A stretch of 64,000 nucleotides of DNA, taken from positions 1 through 64,000 of the forward strand of contig CAWGKA010000012.1 in NCBI GenBank assembly GCA_963823045.1, in the 5' to 3' direction. How positions within the stretch are numbered: position 1 is the stretch's first letter; every line of letters begins with the position of its first letter. Both the position numbers and the translations under genes were made by a program. The notes under the pieces were generated by a model. That model had not been told where the DNA came from and made no database searches. It saw only the letters and a list, made by a program, of their open reading frames with translations. Positions 18,994 to 28,134 of the stretch are shown in pieces. The DNA is from JADLGL01 sp963823045. GTDB taxonomy: Bacteria; Pseudomonadota; Alphaproteobacteria; Rhizobiales; Kaistiaceae.

Positions 18994-20507
18994 CGCCGGG
19001 CGGGTTTGCCGGTGAAGAGACCGCGCAGGAACGCGATGACATCGTAGCTGGTCTGGCTGGCAATCGCGGCCGCGTCGAGCAGGGACCGACTGCCGGCGCG
19101 ACCGGCCGTCAGCTGCGACGACGACGTGGCGGTCGCTGTTTCGATCGCGTCGACGAAGAGCGGCGTTGCCGCCACATCGCGGCCATGGGGCCGGATGAAG
19201 TCGGCGACGAATGCTTCAGCCTCGGTGTTCGTATCGGTCGTGTCGTGAAGAGCGGCTGCGAGTTCGGTGCAATGCCTATCGAGGTCCCGTGTTTCGTGCA
19301 GGATCCTTGCGGCGGTCAGATAGTGATAGTGCAGCGTCTCCTGCTGCCCGCCGCGATGTGCAGCGAGCGCAACGGTGAAACAGGGCTTGCCGAGGATCGA
19401 GGCTTCGATCAATGCGCTGGTGTTAAGGCCAACGAGAAGCGAGGCGTGGTAGAGTGCATCGAAATAGTCGGCGCGGCGTTCCTCGGTGACGGGTAGGCCG
19501 CCATGCGCCGGCGAGACGACCGCCGGGCCAAGCCCGCTGAGGTCGAGGTTTGCATAGCCGGAATAGTTCATAGGATGCGGGCGGATCAGGACGTTCGCGC
19601 CGGCAAGGTCGGCGTCCGCCGAGGCGCGGATGGCGGTCAGCCAATGACGGATGAAAGCTGGCTCGTCCTCGGCGATCGCACTCGACGAGCCGACATAGAG
19701 GATGATCGGTCTGTTCGGGTCGAAGCCGAGCGCGGCGCAGAATGACTGCCGGCTTCGCCCCGGCTTTCGCGTGAACCAGTCATCGTAGAGCTGTGCGCCG
19801 GTGACGGTGATCGCGTCGGGTGAGACGCCGTGCAACTGCATCGCTTCGCGGCGCTGCGTGTCGTTCCATACCAGTACGCGATCGATCGGAGTTTGGATAC
19901 CTGATTTGTTGGTGAGGTTGTCCCAACTCGCGACGGCGAGAACACTGGGCGTGCCCATCGCACGCGCCGCTCGAACCCATTCGATCTGATCGCTGCGGAA
20001 ATCCACCAGTGGCGAGACGACGACGACATCGGGCGCGATGTCTTTGAGCCGCGCGGTGATCGCTTCGTCGGGCGGCAGGCTTGCGTCCCACGCGGCGAGG
20101 CGCTCGTCTGCGCGGCGGTTGCGCTCGGGATCGGCATAGCTGTCGCGGTCGTAGAGAAGGCGTGCAAGCGGCGTCGCCTTGGCGACGGCGCGCCGACGAA
20201 GCGAGGCGGCGCCAGCAAAGTCGGCAGTGCGGTAGCGCAGGATATCGCGGGCGGTGTGGATCTCGTCGGCGAGGCGGCGGCGGAAGTCGCTTCGGCCCTG
20301 CGCGATGCCGAAGGACAGCGTGTCCGGATAGGCCGCCTTCAGGTCTTCGACCTGCTGCGTGATTTCATCAGGAAGGCGCTTGGCGGGATCGGAGAGGACC
20401 GTGAGACGATGGCCGCGAGCGAGCAGGGCGCGGATCGGCGCCTCGAAATTGCGAAGGTAGTAGAGATTCCTCAGAAGGAAGAGGATCGTCTTTGGCCCGC
20501 CACTCAT
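18972..20507 (-). CDS. GT-B-like glycosyltransferase, paralog 3 of 4 (intact, 511 aa)
   Basis: The only uninterrupted member of the local four-gene family and hence its reference. It starts MSGGPKTILFLLRNLYYLRN and contains PDVVVVSPLVDFRSDQIEW, SVLAVASWDNLTNKSGIQTP, RVLVWNDTQRREAMQLHG, AITVTGAQLYDDWFTRKPG, ILYVGSSSAIAEDEP, VLIRPHPMNYSGYA and LLVGLNTSALIEASILGKPC. The C-terminal region has a basic end. There is no signal peptide or membrane span, so it should be cytoplasmic or peripheral. It is the last gene of a minus-strand operon after paralog 4, whose stop its start overlaps by 4 bases. Its 3' end overlaps the exporter permease from the other strand. The specific sugar transferred is unknown. 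Confidence 0.72.
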   Translation of the reverse strand: MSGGPKTILFLLRNLYYLRNFEAPIRALLARGHRLTVLSDPAKRLPDEITQQVEDLKAAYPDTLSFGIAQGRSDFRRRLADEIHTARDILRYRTADFAGAASLRRRAVAKATPLARLLYDRDSYADPERNRRADERLAAWDASLPPDEAITARLKDIAPDVVVVSPLVDFRSDQIEWVRAARAMGTPSVLAVASWDNLTNKSGIQTPIDRVLVWNDTQRREAMQLHGVSPDAITVTGAQLYDDWFTRKPGRSRQSFCAALGFDPNRPIILYVGSSSAIAEDEPAFIRHWLTAIRASADADLAGANVLIRPHPMNYSGYANLDLSGLGPAVVSPAHGGLPVTEERRADYFDALYHASLLVGLNTSALIEASILGKPCFTVALAAHRGGQQETLHYHYLTAARILHETRDLDRHCTELAAALHDTTDTNTEAEAFVADFIRPHGRDVAATPLFVDAIETATATSSSQLTAGRAGSRSLLDAAAIASQTSYDVIAFLRGLFTGKPARRQTMSDR

Positions 20508-22040
20508 GGACGGCCCTGACGCGAGATTGGAGCCTCCGCTGGCGGCGCCGCCGTGCTGCCGGCACGCGGTGGGCGCTTCGCCCGGCGGGCGAGATAGCGC
20601 GGGCGCAGATAGAGTGCGGCGAAGGGGAAGAGAAGCGCGCGCATGAACGGCGCCAGGAAGGGTGTTCTCTCGCGCTTGGGCTTGAGGACGGCGAGTTCGT
20701 CGATCGCTCCGGCAACAATCGGTACGGCCGGACGGTCGACGCCATGCGGGCGTAGAAAGTCGGCAATGAAAGCCTTGGCGGCGGGATTGGGCGTCGGGTC
20801 TTTCACGGCGCGCGACAGGTTGGCGAAATGGGTGTCCAGGTCCGGTGCAAGGTCAAGGAGACCGCCCTCGAGGAGATAGCGGAAGTGAAGCGTGCCGGTC
20901 TGTGACGCGTCAAATTCGGCGGAGCGGACGCTAAGGCATGGCCGGCCGACGATACCGGCCTCGAGAAAGAGGCTGGTGTTGATGCCGACCACGGCTGCGG
21001 CATGGGTCAGGGTATCGAAGAACAGCTGACGGTCCGGCTCTTCGATCGGCGCGGCGCCGGCTGCCGGCGACAACACCACTGGTCCAAGCGCGGAGAGGTC
21101 CGATTCACGCCATTGCTCGGCATGGACCGGATGCGGGCGGATGATGATCTGCGCTTTGCGCAAGCGAAGGATCGGCGGTGGTGCGGAGCGCGCGCAGCCA
21201 GCGCTCGACGAAGGCAACCTCGTTCGGACAGATGAAGGGTGAGGAGCAGGCATAGAGGATGATCGGCAGCGACGGATCGAGGCCGAGTTCGGCGCAGAAG
21301 GCCTGCCGGTCGTCGCGCGGCGCCATGACGAACCAGTGGTCGTACAGCTGTGCTCCGGTGACGACGATCGTTCCGGCGGGAAGTCGTGCAGCTCCCGCGC
21401 CTCGCGCTCCTGGAAGCGGTTCCAGACGAAGCAGCGATCGGCAGCGATCTGGATGCGTCCCTTGTTCGACAGATTGTCCCAACTGGCGACGAGATGGCCG
21501 GTCGGCGTGCCGGCGCGTCTGGCGGCCTTCAGGATGTGCGTCTGCTCATAGGTGAATTCGATGAGCGGGCTCAGCAGCACTGCGTCGGCGGGATGCTCGG
21601 CAAGCCAGGCCGAGACGCCGGGATCGGCGGGGATCGTCCGTTCGAGATAGGCGAGGAGCCGTTCGAAGAGGCGCCGCCGCGACGCCGAACTGCCGCCGCT
21701 TGCCGGCGATCGCCCGGAACAGCCGGGGCACGCGCCGCGAAGCGCGGTCGACCAGCCGGGGCGCCTTGTCGAAGGCCGGCTGGAGATAGTGCACATAGTC
21801 GCGCAGCGCCCGCAGCGGATCGGCCGCCGCCCACCACCATCCGGTCCGCACCGGCGGCGGTAGCAGGCGGACATTGTCCCGGCCGGCGAAGACGCGGTGA
21901 AACAGCTCGGCATCGCCGGTCCGGCTCGCAGTGAAGGTCACGTCAATATCGTGGCCGGCCTCGGACAGAGCGAGGAGAACGCCGCCGTAATTGCGCAAAT
22001 AGAGCGCGTGGTTGAGGACAAACAGATACCGCATCGCCAT
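20504..22040 (-). CDS. GT-B-like glycosyltransferase, paralog 4 of 4 (frameshifted)
   Basis: Fourth family member, about 510 residues when joined. It begins MAMRYLFVLNHALYLRNYGG and has DYVHYLQPAFDKAPRLVDRA, AVLLSPLIEFTYEQTHILKA, LVASWDNLSNKGRIQIAADR, CFVWNRFQEREARELHD, IVVTGAQLYDHWFVM, IILYACSSPFICPNE, IIIRPHPVHAEQW and VVGINTSLFLEAGIVGRPCL. Frame changes lie near 21690, 21390 and 21170. The ATG at 22040 shares one base with the stop of the upstream methyltransferase, and its own stop overlaps the start of paralog 3, so three minus-strand genes form a tight operon. Confidence 0.66.
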
Positions 22041-23265
22041 CAACTATCACGAGAACGCCTCGGGCTGCCGCCTGAACGATCGTGCAGGTTAGCAGGGCCG
22101 ATTGAAAAACGGACGTTCCCGATGCGCCTAGCTGCTGCGTTCGGCAACAAGGTGGCGGTAGTCGGTCTCTTTTTCCGACGCGCTTCTTTGGCCGGTTGCG
22201 GCTTGGCGCCGAGGAGCCGGCCGATAGCGCTGGGCTGCTGCGGCGAGGGCGCCTTGGGCGGCAACAAGGTCGTGTACGGGTAGTCGAAGATGGTGATGCG
22301 CCGGGTCGGGGCGAAATGCTCGGCGATCAGTGTCGAGACGGCGGAAAGCTCGCTGTTGTGCGCCGAGCGGTCGCGGTTAAGGCTGTAGAGCCGCGGGCAA
22401 TTCATCGTCGCCAGATGCTTCAGATAGCCGGCGACCTGCCCCGTCGTCATCTCCTGGAACGAGACCATGTTGATGGCGAGGTCGATGGCAAAGCCGATCT
22501 TCTCGAACATGTAATGCGGGAGGAAGACGAAATCGTAGCTGCGCAGGTCGCGCGCGAGCTCGTCCATCGAGACTTCCGGATAGAGGGCGACCTTCGCCTC
22601 GGGAAACACCGACATCAGGTAGGTGGCCGAGAACATCATCGTCTGCGGCAGGTCGACGATGACATAGGTCGTCTTCGGGAACTTGGTCTTGGCCGTGTAG
22701 CCGAAGCCGCCCCAGCCGGCGCCGATCTCGAGCCAGACCTCCTGCCGGCCGGCGTCCGCTTTGACGGTGTCAAGGAAGCCGGCGTGATCGAGCGCGATCA
22801 TGCACTCGTAGAATTTCAGCGTGTCGATATTGACGAGATGGCCATCGACGTCATGGCCGAAGCCGCCGAGTACCGGCGATTCCGGCACGAACAGGTTCGA
22901 CGCCATCCTTCTTGCCGAGCCGGCTGAACTTCGTCGCAAAGGGCCGCGTCGCATGGGCGTGGTGATCGCGATAGGCGTAAGAGGTGATGCCGGTGAGGTG
23001 GTAGCAGTGCTCGCGCAGCTTCTCGACGATCAGCGGCGAGGCATCGAAAATGTAGTCGAAGCCGCTGATTTCCTCGCGCCAATAGGCACTTGGCGCCGCG
23101 GCGACCTCGTCCATCTCCGCCAGGCTGGCAAAGATCGCGTCGCGCACGCGCAGGTAGTTTTGGTAGTGCGGTCCGGCGCGAAGCGTCTCGATCTTCGCCG
23201 CTAGGGCATCGGCGGGACTTATCGCGGCCGCTTCGAGATGATTTGGCTTTGTTGCTGGCGTTCAT
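22040..23265 (-). CDS. NanM-type putative sugar O-methyltransferase (frameshifted)
   Basis: A SAM-dependent methyltransferase of about 405 residues resembling the 'putative sugar O-methyltransferase' family found in surface-glycan loci. The SAM motif is VWLEIGAGWGGFGYTAKTKF. YVIVDLPQTMMFSATYLMSV follows, then FVFLPHYMFEKIGFAIDLAI, NMVSFQEMTTGQ and LYSLNRDRSAHN, all typical of the family. The N-terminal part (YWREEISGFDYIFDASPLIV) is in another frame. Shifts are near 23200 and 22915. The C-terminal tail of about 60 residues is proline- and lysine-rich and looks unstructured. The start is taken as the ATG at 23265 and is not certain, because the N-terminal frame is broken. It leads the minus-strand operon and probably methylates a sugar of the polysaccharide. 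Confidence 0.72.
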
Positions 23266-23454
23266 CGTGGCGATTGCAAGCCCCCGTGCGAACCGTCGCG
23301 TGCTGCAGGCATTTAGAGAGACGCAGCCATAAAGTGCAAGAGCGTAAGGGAGATAAGGTGCTCTTGTTCCGCGACACGCTGCGCGCGCCGGGTTAACCCT
23401 CCCACCGTTTTGCGCTGTGGCAGACCGCAGGCTTTGGCTAACCATTGTCGCGAC

Positions 23455-23528
23455 GGCCTCGTGGCGGAATGGCGACGTGCCGGATTGCACGTCCGGTTAT
23501 CCTGGTTCGAGTCCAGGCGAGGCCTCCA
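23455..23528 (+). tRNA. tRNA-Cys (GCA), CCA encoded
   Basis: The acceptor stem pairs GGCCTCG (23455-23461) with CGAGGCC (23518-23524). The anticodon arm is CCGGA-TTGCACG-TCCGG, giving anticodon GCA, and the T arm contains the invariant GGTTCGAGTCC. T is the discriminator base, and CCA follows at 23526-23528. The total of 74 bases is normal for tRNA-Cys. It lies between the minus-strand methyltransferase operon and a DUF616 gene on the minus strand. Confidence 0.95.
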
Positions 23529-23542
23529 ACTCTTCCGAACAG

Positions 23543-24793
23543 CTATTCCTGGTCCGCCATTTCAGTGGGCGCGGGCTCGTCGTTGCCCTTCGCGGGGCGG
23601 TGATGGGCGTAGAGGACGCGCGGATCGTTGTGCATCTCGACGCCCGGCGGGGCGAGATATCCAAGCTTGATCTCCGGATGGCGATAGAGCGTCGGATTGA
23701 AACTCAGCTGGTCGCGCCGGCTGCCGGTTTCGATCGCGCGCCACCAGTCGTCGAGCAGCGCTGCGACCGCTGGACGGCGGTGGCGAAACACCAGAACGCT
23801 GGTGGTGATGAGGCCGTTGTGTTCCGGATAGCCTGAGGCGCGCAGTTCGGCGATCTGCCGCCGCATCAGCGCCTCGTCGTCCTTCTTGAGGGCAACGCAT
23901 TCCTCGAACTCGTCATAGACGCAGTCACGCTCGCCATGATGCCAGGCGATGATATCGGCATCGGTGTTTTCCTCGGAGATGAAATCTTCGGGTAGGGTGG
24001 CAAGGCGGAGATTGCCGTCGATCCACATCGACCAATCATGGTCGGGGAAATAGCGATGGGCATGCGTCTTCACATAGCGGGCCATGCGCGTCGGGTCGGC
24101 CGCCTCGAAGTCGAAATCGCGCTGCTGCCACACCGAGCCGGCGGGCACCGGCGCGTCGGTGAAGAGATAGTAGTCCGCGGTCGGGTCGATGACGGTCGGC
24201 TCGCGCACCGTATCATAGCCGCCGACGACGGCGGTGAAGACGGCGACTGCGCCCGAGGCCGCGCTTGCCGCGGCGAATCTGGGTGTCTTCATCATGCCGA
24301 TCTCCCACTCGCTGTCGGGCAGCGGCGGGCGCTCGACGGGCGGTGGCGGCGGTTTTGAAGGCGCCTGCCGTGGCTTCTTCTCCGGTGGCTTGTTGCGGCG
24401 CCGGCGGAAGTCGGTGATGGCGCGCAGCGGAGCCGTCAGGCGCCAGCTCGAGGATTGCCTCATCTCCTCCAACTGCCGCTCTGTCCTTGCCGTGGCGGCC
24501 TTGGCTTCGTCGGCCTCGGAGCGGGCCTCGGCGGCGGTTCGATCCCGCACCATTATGCGTTTGGCCATTGTGGCGATGCGGCTGTCGCGCTTCTTGATGA
24601 GCCGGCGCCATTCCGCCTCGCGGTTCTCGCTGAGGGCGCCGAGTTCGTCGATACGGGCGTCGACGCTCCGCCAGCCGCCTGGTGAGCGTTTCGATCTTCC
24701 GCGGCGTCGGCTGGTGGCGAGCGTGGCGCTCGCCTGCCTCTGACCCGCTGCTTTGCCGCGGCCCTTGGGCGCGCCGGAATCCTCAGAAGCCAT
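23543..24793 (-). CDS. DUF616 glycosyltransferase-like protein with N-terminal coiled coil
   Basis: A 416-residue protein with an intact frame. Residues 1-40 are basic and low-complexity. Residues 45-130 are Arg/Glu/Ala-rich and probably coiled coil, ending in SSSWRLTAPLRAI, a motif I know from linker regions of large bacterial glycosyltransferases. Residues 130-165 are proline-rich. The C-terminal 240 residues match DUF616: VFTAVVGGYD, DYYLFTDAP, YVKTHAHRYFPDHDWSMWID (with the W-x-D-G site) and VLYAHHRP. The family is GT-A-like and acts on surface or extracellular glycans. It ends 15 bases from the tRNA-Cys CCA end, and about 145 bases separate its start from manC, so the two are divergent. 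Donor sugar unknown. Confidence 0.75.
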   Translation of the reverse strand: MASEDSGAPKGRGKAAGQRQASATLATSRRRGRSKRSPGGWRSVDARIDELGALSENREAEWRRLIKKRDSRIATMAKRIMVRDRTAAEARSEADEAKAATARTERQLEEMRQSSSWRLTAPLRAITDFRRRRNKPPEKKPRQAPSKPPPPPVERPPLPDSEWEIGMMKTPRFAAASAASGAVAVFTAVVGGYDTVREPTVIDPTADYYLFTDAPVPAGSVWQQRDFDFEAADPTRMARYVKTHAHRYFPDHDWSMWIDGNLRLATLPEDFISEENTDADIIAWHHGERDCVYDEFEECVALKKDDEALMRRQIAELRASGYPEHNGLITTSVLVFRHRRPAVAALLDDWWRAIETGSRRDQLSFNPTLYRHPEIKLGYLAPPGVEMHNDPRVLYAHHRPAKGNDEPAPTEMADQE

Positions 24794-24938
24794 CAGATGC
24801 GATCGTCAGCCATGTGCTCGGTCGAAGGGCCGACAAGGTCGCATGACGAGGCATCCCGCAATTGCCGGCCGGCCCCGATTCGATGCTATGGAAGAGCGCG
24901 CCGGGGCCTGGCTGCCGCGGGACGACGACGGAAAACCG

Positions 24939-26351
24939 ATGGCGCTCATTCATCCAGTGATCCTTTCAGGCGGGACCGGGACGCGGCTTTGGCCGCTGTC
25001 GCGCCAGTCCTATCCGAAGCAGTTGCAGGCGCTCGCCGGTCCGCACACGCTGCTGCAGGCGGCGGCCCTGCGCGCGGCGGACCGCGAGATCTTCGCGCCG
25101 CCGATGGTGGTCGCGAATGTCGAACATCGTTTCGTCATCGCCGAGCAGCTGCGCGCGATCGGCATCGGCGACGCGCGCTTGGTGCTGGAGCCCGAGGGGC
25201 GGAACACGGCCGCAGCGGTTGCGGTCGCGGCTCTGCTTGCCGCGGATGCCGATGCCGAGGCGGTGATCCTGGTGATGCCGTCGGATCATGTCATCGCCGA
25301 CGAGGCGGCATTCGTCGCTGCCGTCGAGGCGGCGCTGCCGGCGGCGGAAGGCGGAGCGCTCGTGCTGTTCGGCATGGAGCCGACCCGGCCGGAGACCGGC
25401 TATGGCTATATCCGCCCGGGCGAGGCTCTGGCGGACGGGCCGGTGCGGAAGGTTGCCGCCTTCGTCGAGAAGCCCGACGTCGCGACCGCGGAGCGCTATC
25501 TCGCCGACGGCTATGTGTGGAACTCCGGCATCTTCCTGTTGCCGGCGGCCGGGACGATCGAGGCGTTGCGGCGCCACGCCCCGGAGGTGCTGGAAGCGGC
25601 CGAAGCGGCGATCGTCGACGGCGGCGACGGATCTCGATTTCTTCCGCCTCGGCGAAGCCTTCGGCAGCGGCGCCCTCGATCTCGATCGACCGCGCGGTGA
25701 TGGAGAAGACCGACCGCGCCGCGGTGCTGCCGGCGAGTTTCGGCTGGAGCGATGCCGGCACCTGGTCGAGCCTTTGGGAGCTCGGCGCGCAGGATGCCGA
25801 CGGCAATGTCCGCGTCGGCGAGGCGGTGACGATCGCTACCACCAATTCCTACGTTCGCAGCGACGGGCCGCTGGTGGCGACGATCGGCGTCGACGATCTC
25901 ATCGTCGTCGCCACCGCCGATGCGGTGCTGGTCGCGGCCAAGGGCGCCGATCAGCGCGTGTCCGAGCTGGTGCAGCTTCTGAAGACGAATGGCAGCGCGG
26001 CGGCGACGGAGAGCCCGTGGGTGCATCGGCCCGTGGGGCTACTATCAGTCGGTCCATGCCGGCGAGCGCTTCCAGGTGAAGCGGATCACCGTCAATCCCG
26101 GCGCGCGGCTATCGTTGCAGCGGCACAAGCACCGCGCCGAGCACTGGGTCGTCGTCAACGGCACGGCGCTGGTGACGCGCGATGACGAGGTGCTGACGAT
26201 CCGGGAGAACGAGTCGGTGTTCCTGCCGCAGGGCTGCGTCCACCGGCTGGAGAACCCGGCCGAGACGCCGCTGAACCTCATCGAGGTGCAGTCCGGCTCC
26301 TATCTCGGCGAGGACGATATCGAGCGAATCGAAGACGATTTCGCGCGCTAG
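24939..26351 (+). CDS. manC: Mannose-1-phosphate guanylyltransferase / mannose-6-phosphate isomerase (frameshifted)
   Basis: A bifunctional type II PMI/GMP enzyme of about 470 residues supplying GDP-mannose. The N-terminal nucleotidyltransferase shows VILSGGTGTRLWPLSRQSYP, VMPSDHVIADE, YGYIRPGE and the FVEKPD sugar-binding motif. VMEKTDRAAVLPASFGWSDA follows. The C-terminal cupin isomerase domain reads RPWGYYQSVHAGERFQVKRI and RLSLQRHKHRAEHWVVV with metal-binding His and Gln. Shifts lie near 25630, 25675 and 26030. The start ATG at 24939 places the signature a few residues in. No mannose-dehydrogenating partner is visible nearby, so GDP-mannose may feed mannose or derived sugars in the polysaccharide. 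Confidence 0.92.
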
Positions 26352-26395
26352 CGGCGCGACGGCAGATTGCCGGCAATGTCGGACAGGATGGGCCG

Positions 26396-26527
26396 CTAGA
26401 AATCGCCGCCGTCGGTCGGCTCGAAATCGAAGCGATTGAAGGGGTCGTGCAGCTCCACCGGCGGGCGCTGTGGGGTCTGCTGCTCGGCCCTTTTGGCCTG
26501 CTCAGACTCGCTCTGCTTCTCGCCCAT
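26396..26527 (-). CDS. Small hypothetical protein (43 aa)
   Basis: A 43-residue reading frame from the ATG at 26527 to the TAG at 26396. The N-terminal half is Gln/Glu/Lys-rich and hydrophilic (MGEKQSESEQAKRAEQQTPQ), followed by a proline-rich bend and an acidic aromatic tail (DPFNRFDFEPTDGGDF). It shows strong third-position GC, as real genes here do. It is the only gene candidate in the 444-base gap between manC and the PQQ-type dehydrogenase. The rest of that gap (26528-26795) shows nothing I can name. There is no recognised family. Confidence 0.45.
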   Translation of the reverse strand: MGEKQSESEQAKRAEQQTPQRPPVELHDPFNRFDFEPTDGGDF

Positions 26528-26795
26528 GCCCGCCTCCATTCAAACGCGAAACCGAATGGACCAAACTCGCCGCGTCCGGACAAGGCCAAAAGCGTGGCGG
26601 TTGGGTCAAACTCGCGGCAGAGATGAGCGTTCCCTAGCCGCAAGATCAGCAATTCAGCCAAAAGTGGGGTTAACGCCCGGTTACCGGCGGTGACATGTTT
26701 TGAAATGGGTGTGACCTCGCTGCAATAGCGGCTGCCGGATTCTGCACCTGCTGGCGTGTATCGAGGCGTCTCGCCGCGAGGCGATTCGAGCGCTC

Positions 26796-27943
26796 CTAGT
26801 CGTGCTGCGTCGGCACGATCTTATAGACGGCGCCGCCATGGACGATGATGCGGCCCTCCTGGACGACGACATAGAGTTCGCCTGTGCGAATTGAGGCCGA
26901 AGGAGTTGATCGGCCCGAGATTGCCGATCACCGGCGTCCAGTCCTCCATCTCGCCGGTCTCGGTGTCGATCGAGCGGACCCAGCCGGAGCACCAGTCGGC
27001 GAAGAAATACTGGCCGTCGAGTGCCGGGATGGCGTTGCCGCGATAGACATAGCCGCCGGTCACCGAGCAGCCGTCGGCATGCGTATAGGCATAGGTCGGC
27101 AGCTTGAGGCCGGTTTCGTCGCAGGTGTCGGTCAGGTAGCAATAGGGGCCTTCCATGATGCTCCAGCCGAAATTGACCGGCGCATCGGCGATGTCGAAAT
27201 CGTCGACCTCTTCCCAGGTGTCCTGGCCGACATCGCCGAGCCAGATGTGGTTGCCGTCGATCGAGGCACGCCATGGATTGCGGAGGCCCCAGGCGATGAC
27301 TTCGGGATTGGCGTCGCCATCGACGCTCATGCGGAAGATCGTGCCCATCAGCGTGTTGATGTTCTGGCCGTGGCCGTAGGGGTCGTTGGTGCCGCCGCCA
27401 TCGCCGGAGGCGACATAGAGGTAGCCGCCCGGTCCGAAGGCGATCCAGCCGGCATTGTGCCGCCAGGTCGGGCGCTCGATGTCGAGGAGCGAATGGGCGC
27501 TGGCCGGATCGGCGCGGTTAGGATCGTCGGGCGAGACGTGGTATTCCGACGACGTGGGACTGGTAGTCGCTGCCCTCGGCGGTGGTGAAATAGACGAAGA
27601 AGCGGCCGCTATTGGCGTAGTCCGGATCGAAGGCGAGGCCGAGCAGGCCCTGTTCGGGCCCCAGTTCGACGATGTCGGTGATATCGAGGAACGGCTGATC
27701 GAGCAGCACGTCGTCCTGGATGATGCGGATGCGCCCGACCTTCTCCAGCACGAACAGCCGCGGATCGCCGGGCGGCGAGGTGAGGAAGGTCGGCGCGTCG
27801 AGATTGTCGGTGATCAGCTCGGCCGTGATCGCCTGATTGCCGGTGGGCGGCGGCGGCGGCGGGCTCGGTTGCGCCTCCTCATAGGCCCCCGCGAACAGCG
27901 CCACCATGATGATGACGCCAATCAGGATCGAATAACGGCGCAT
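26796..27943 (-). CDS. PQQ-dependent sugar dehydrogenase (GSDH/sorbosone type), exported, frameshifted
   Basis: A secreted beta-propeller of about 380 residues in the glucose/sorbosone dehydrogenase family (YliI/Asd-like), which oxidises sugars with PQQ in the periplasm. The N-terminal MRRYSILIGVIIMVALFAGA is a signal peptide or anchor, followed by a proline stretch. Family motifs are PEQGLLGLAFDPDYANSGRF, RHNAGWIAFGPGGYLYVASG, GDGGGTNDPYGHGQNINTLM, RNPWRASID, LGDVGQDTWEEVDDF and YFFADWCSGWV. Shifts are near 27540 and 26890; the joined C-terminus ends KIVPTQHD. The start was chosen at the methionine opening the signal sequence. It is divergent from ispG. Confidence 0.85.
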
Positions 27944-28134
27944 TCCCTTGCCCCCTCGCTCTCTCAGCTGTCGCCGGGAATAGTCTGTGACGCGCGCCAA
28001 TGTCGAAGGGTTAGCCCTTCACAAATGCCGCACATCCACTGTGCCGCGCCCGGCACGGCCATGATTTGCATAAGGTTTCGTGCGAGCCTATGTGCAAATG
28101 GCCGCGCCCGGACGGCGCCCGGAACGCTGAAGCG

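Noticed and set aside
23455..23528. tRNA-Cys as an attachment site for an integrated island
   Set aside because: No integrase and no repeat of the tRNA 3' end was noticed on either side.
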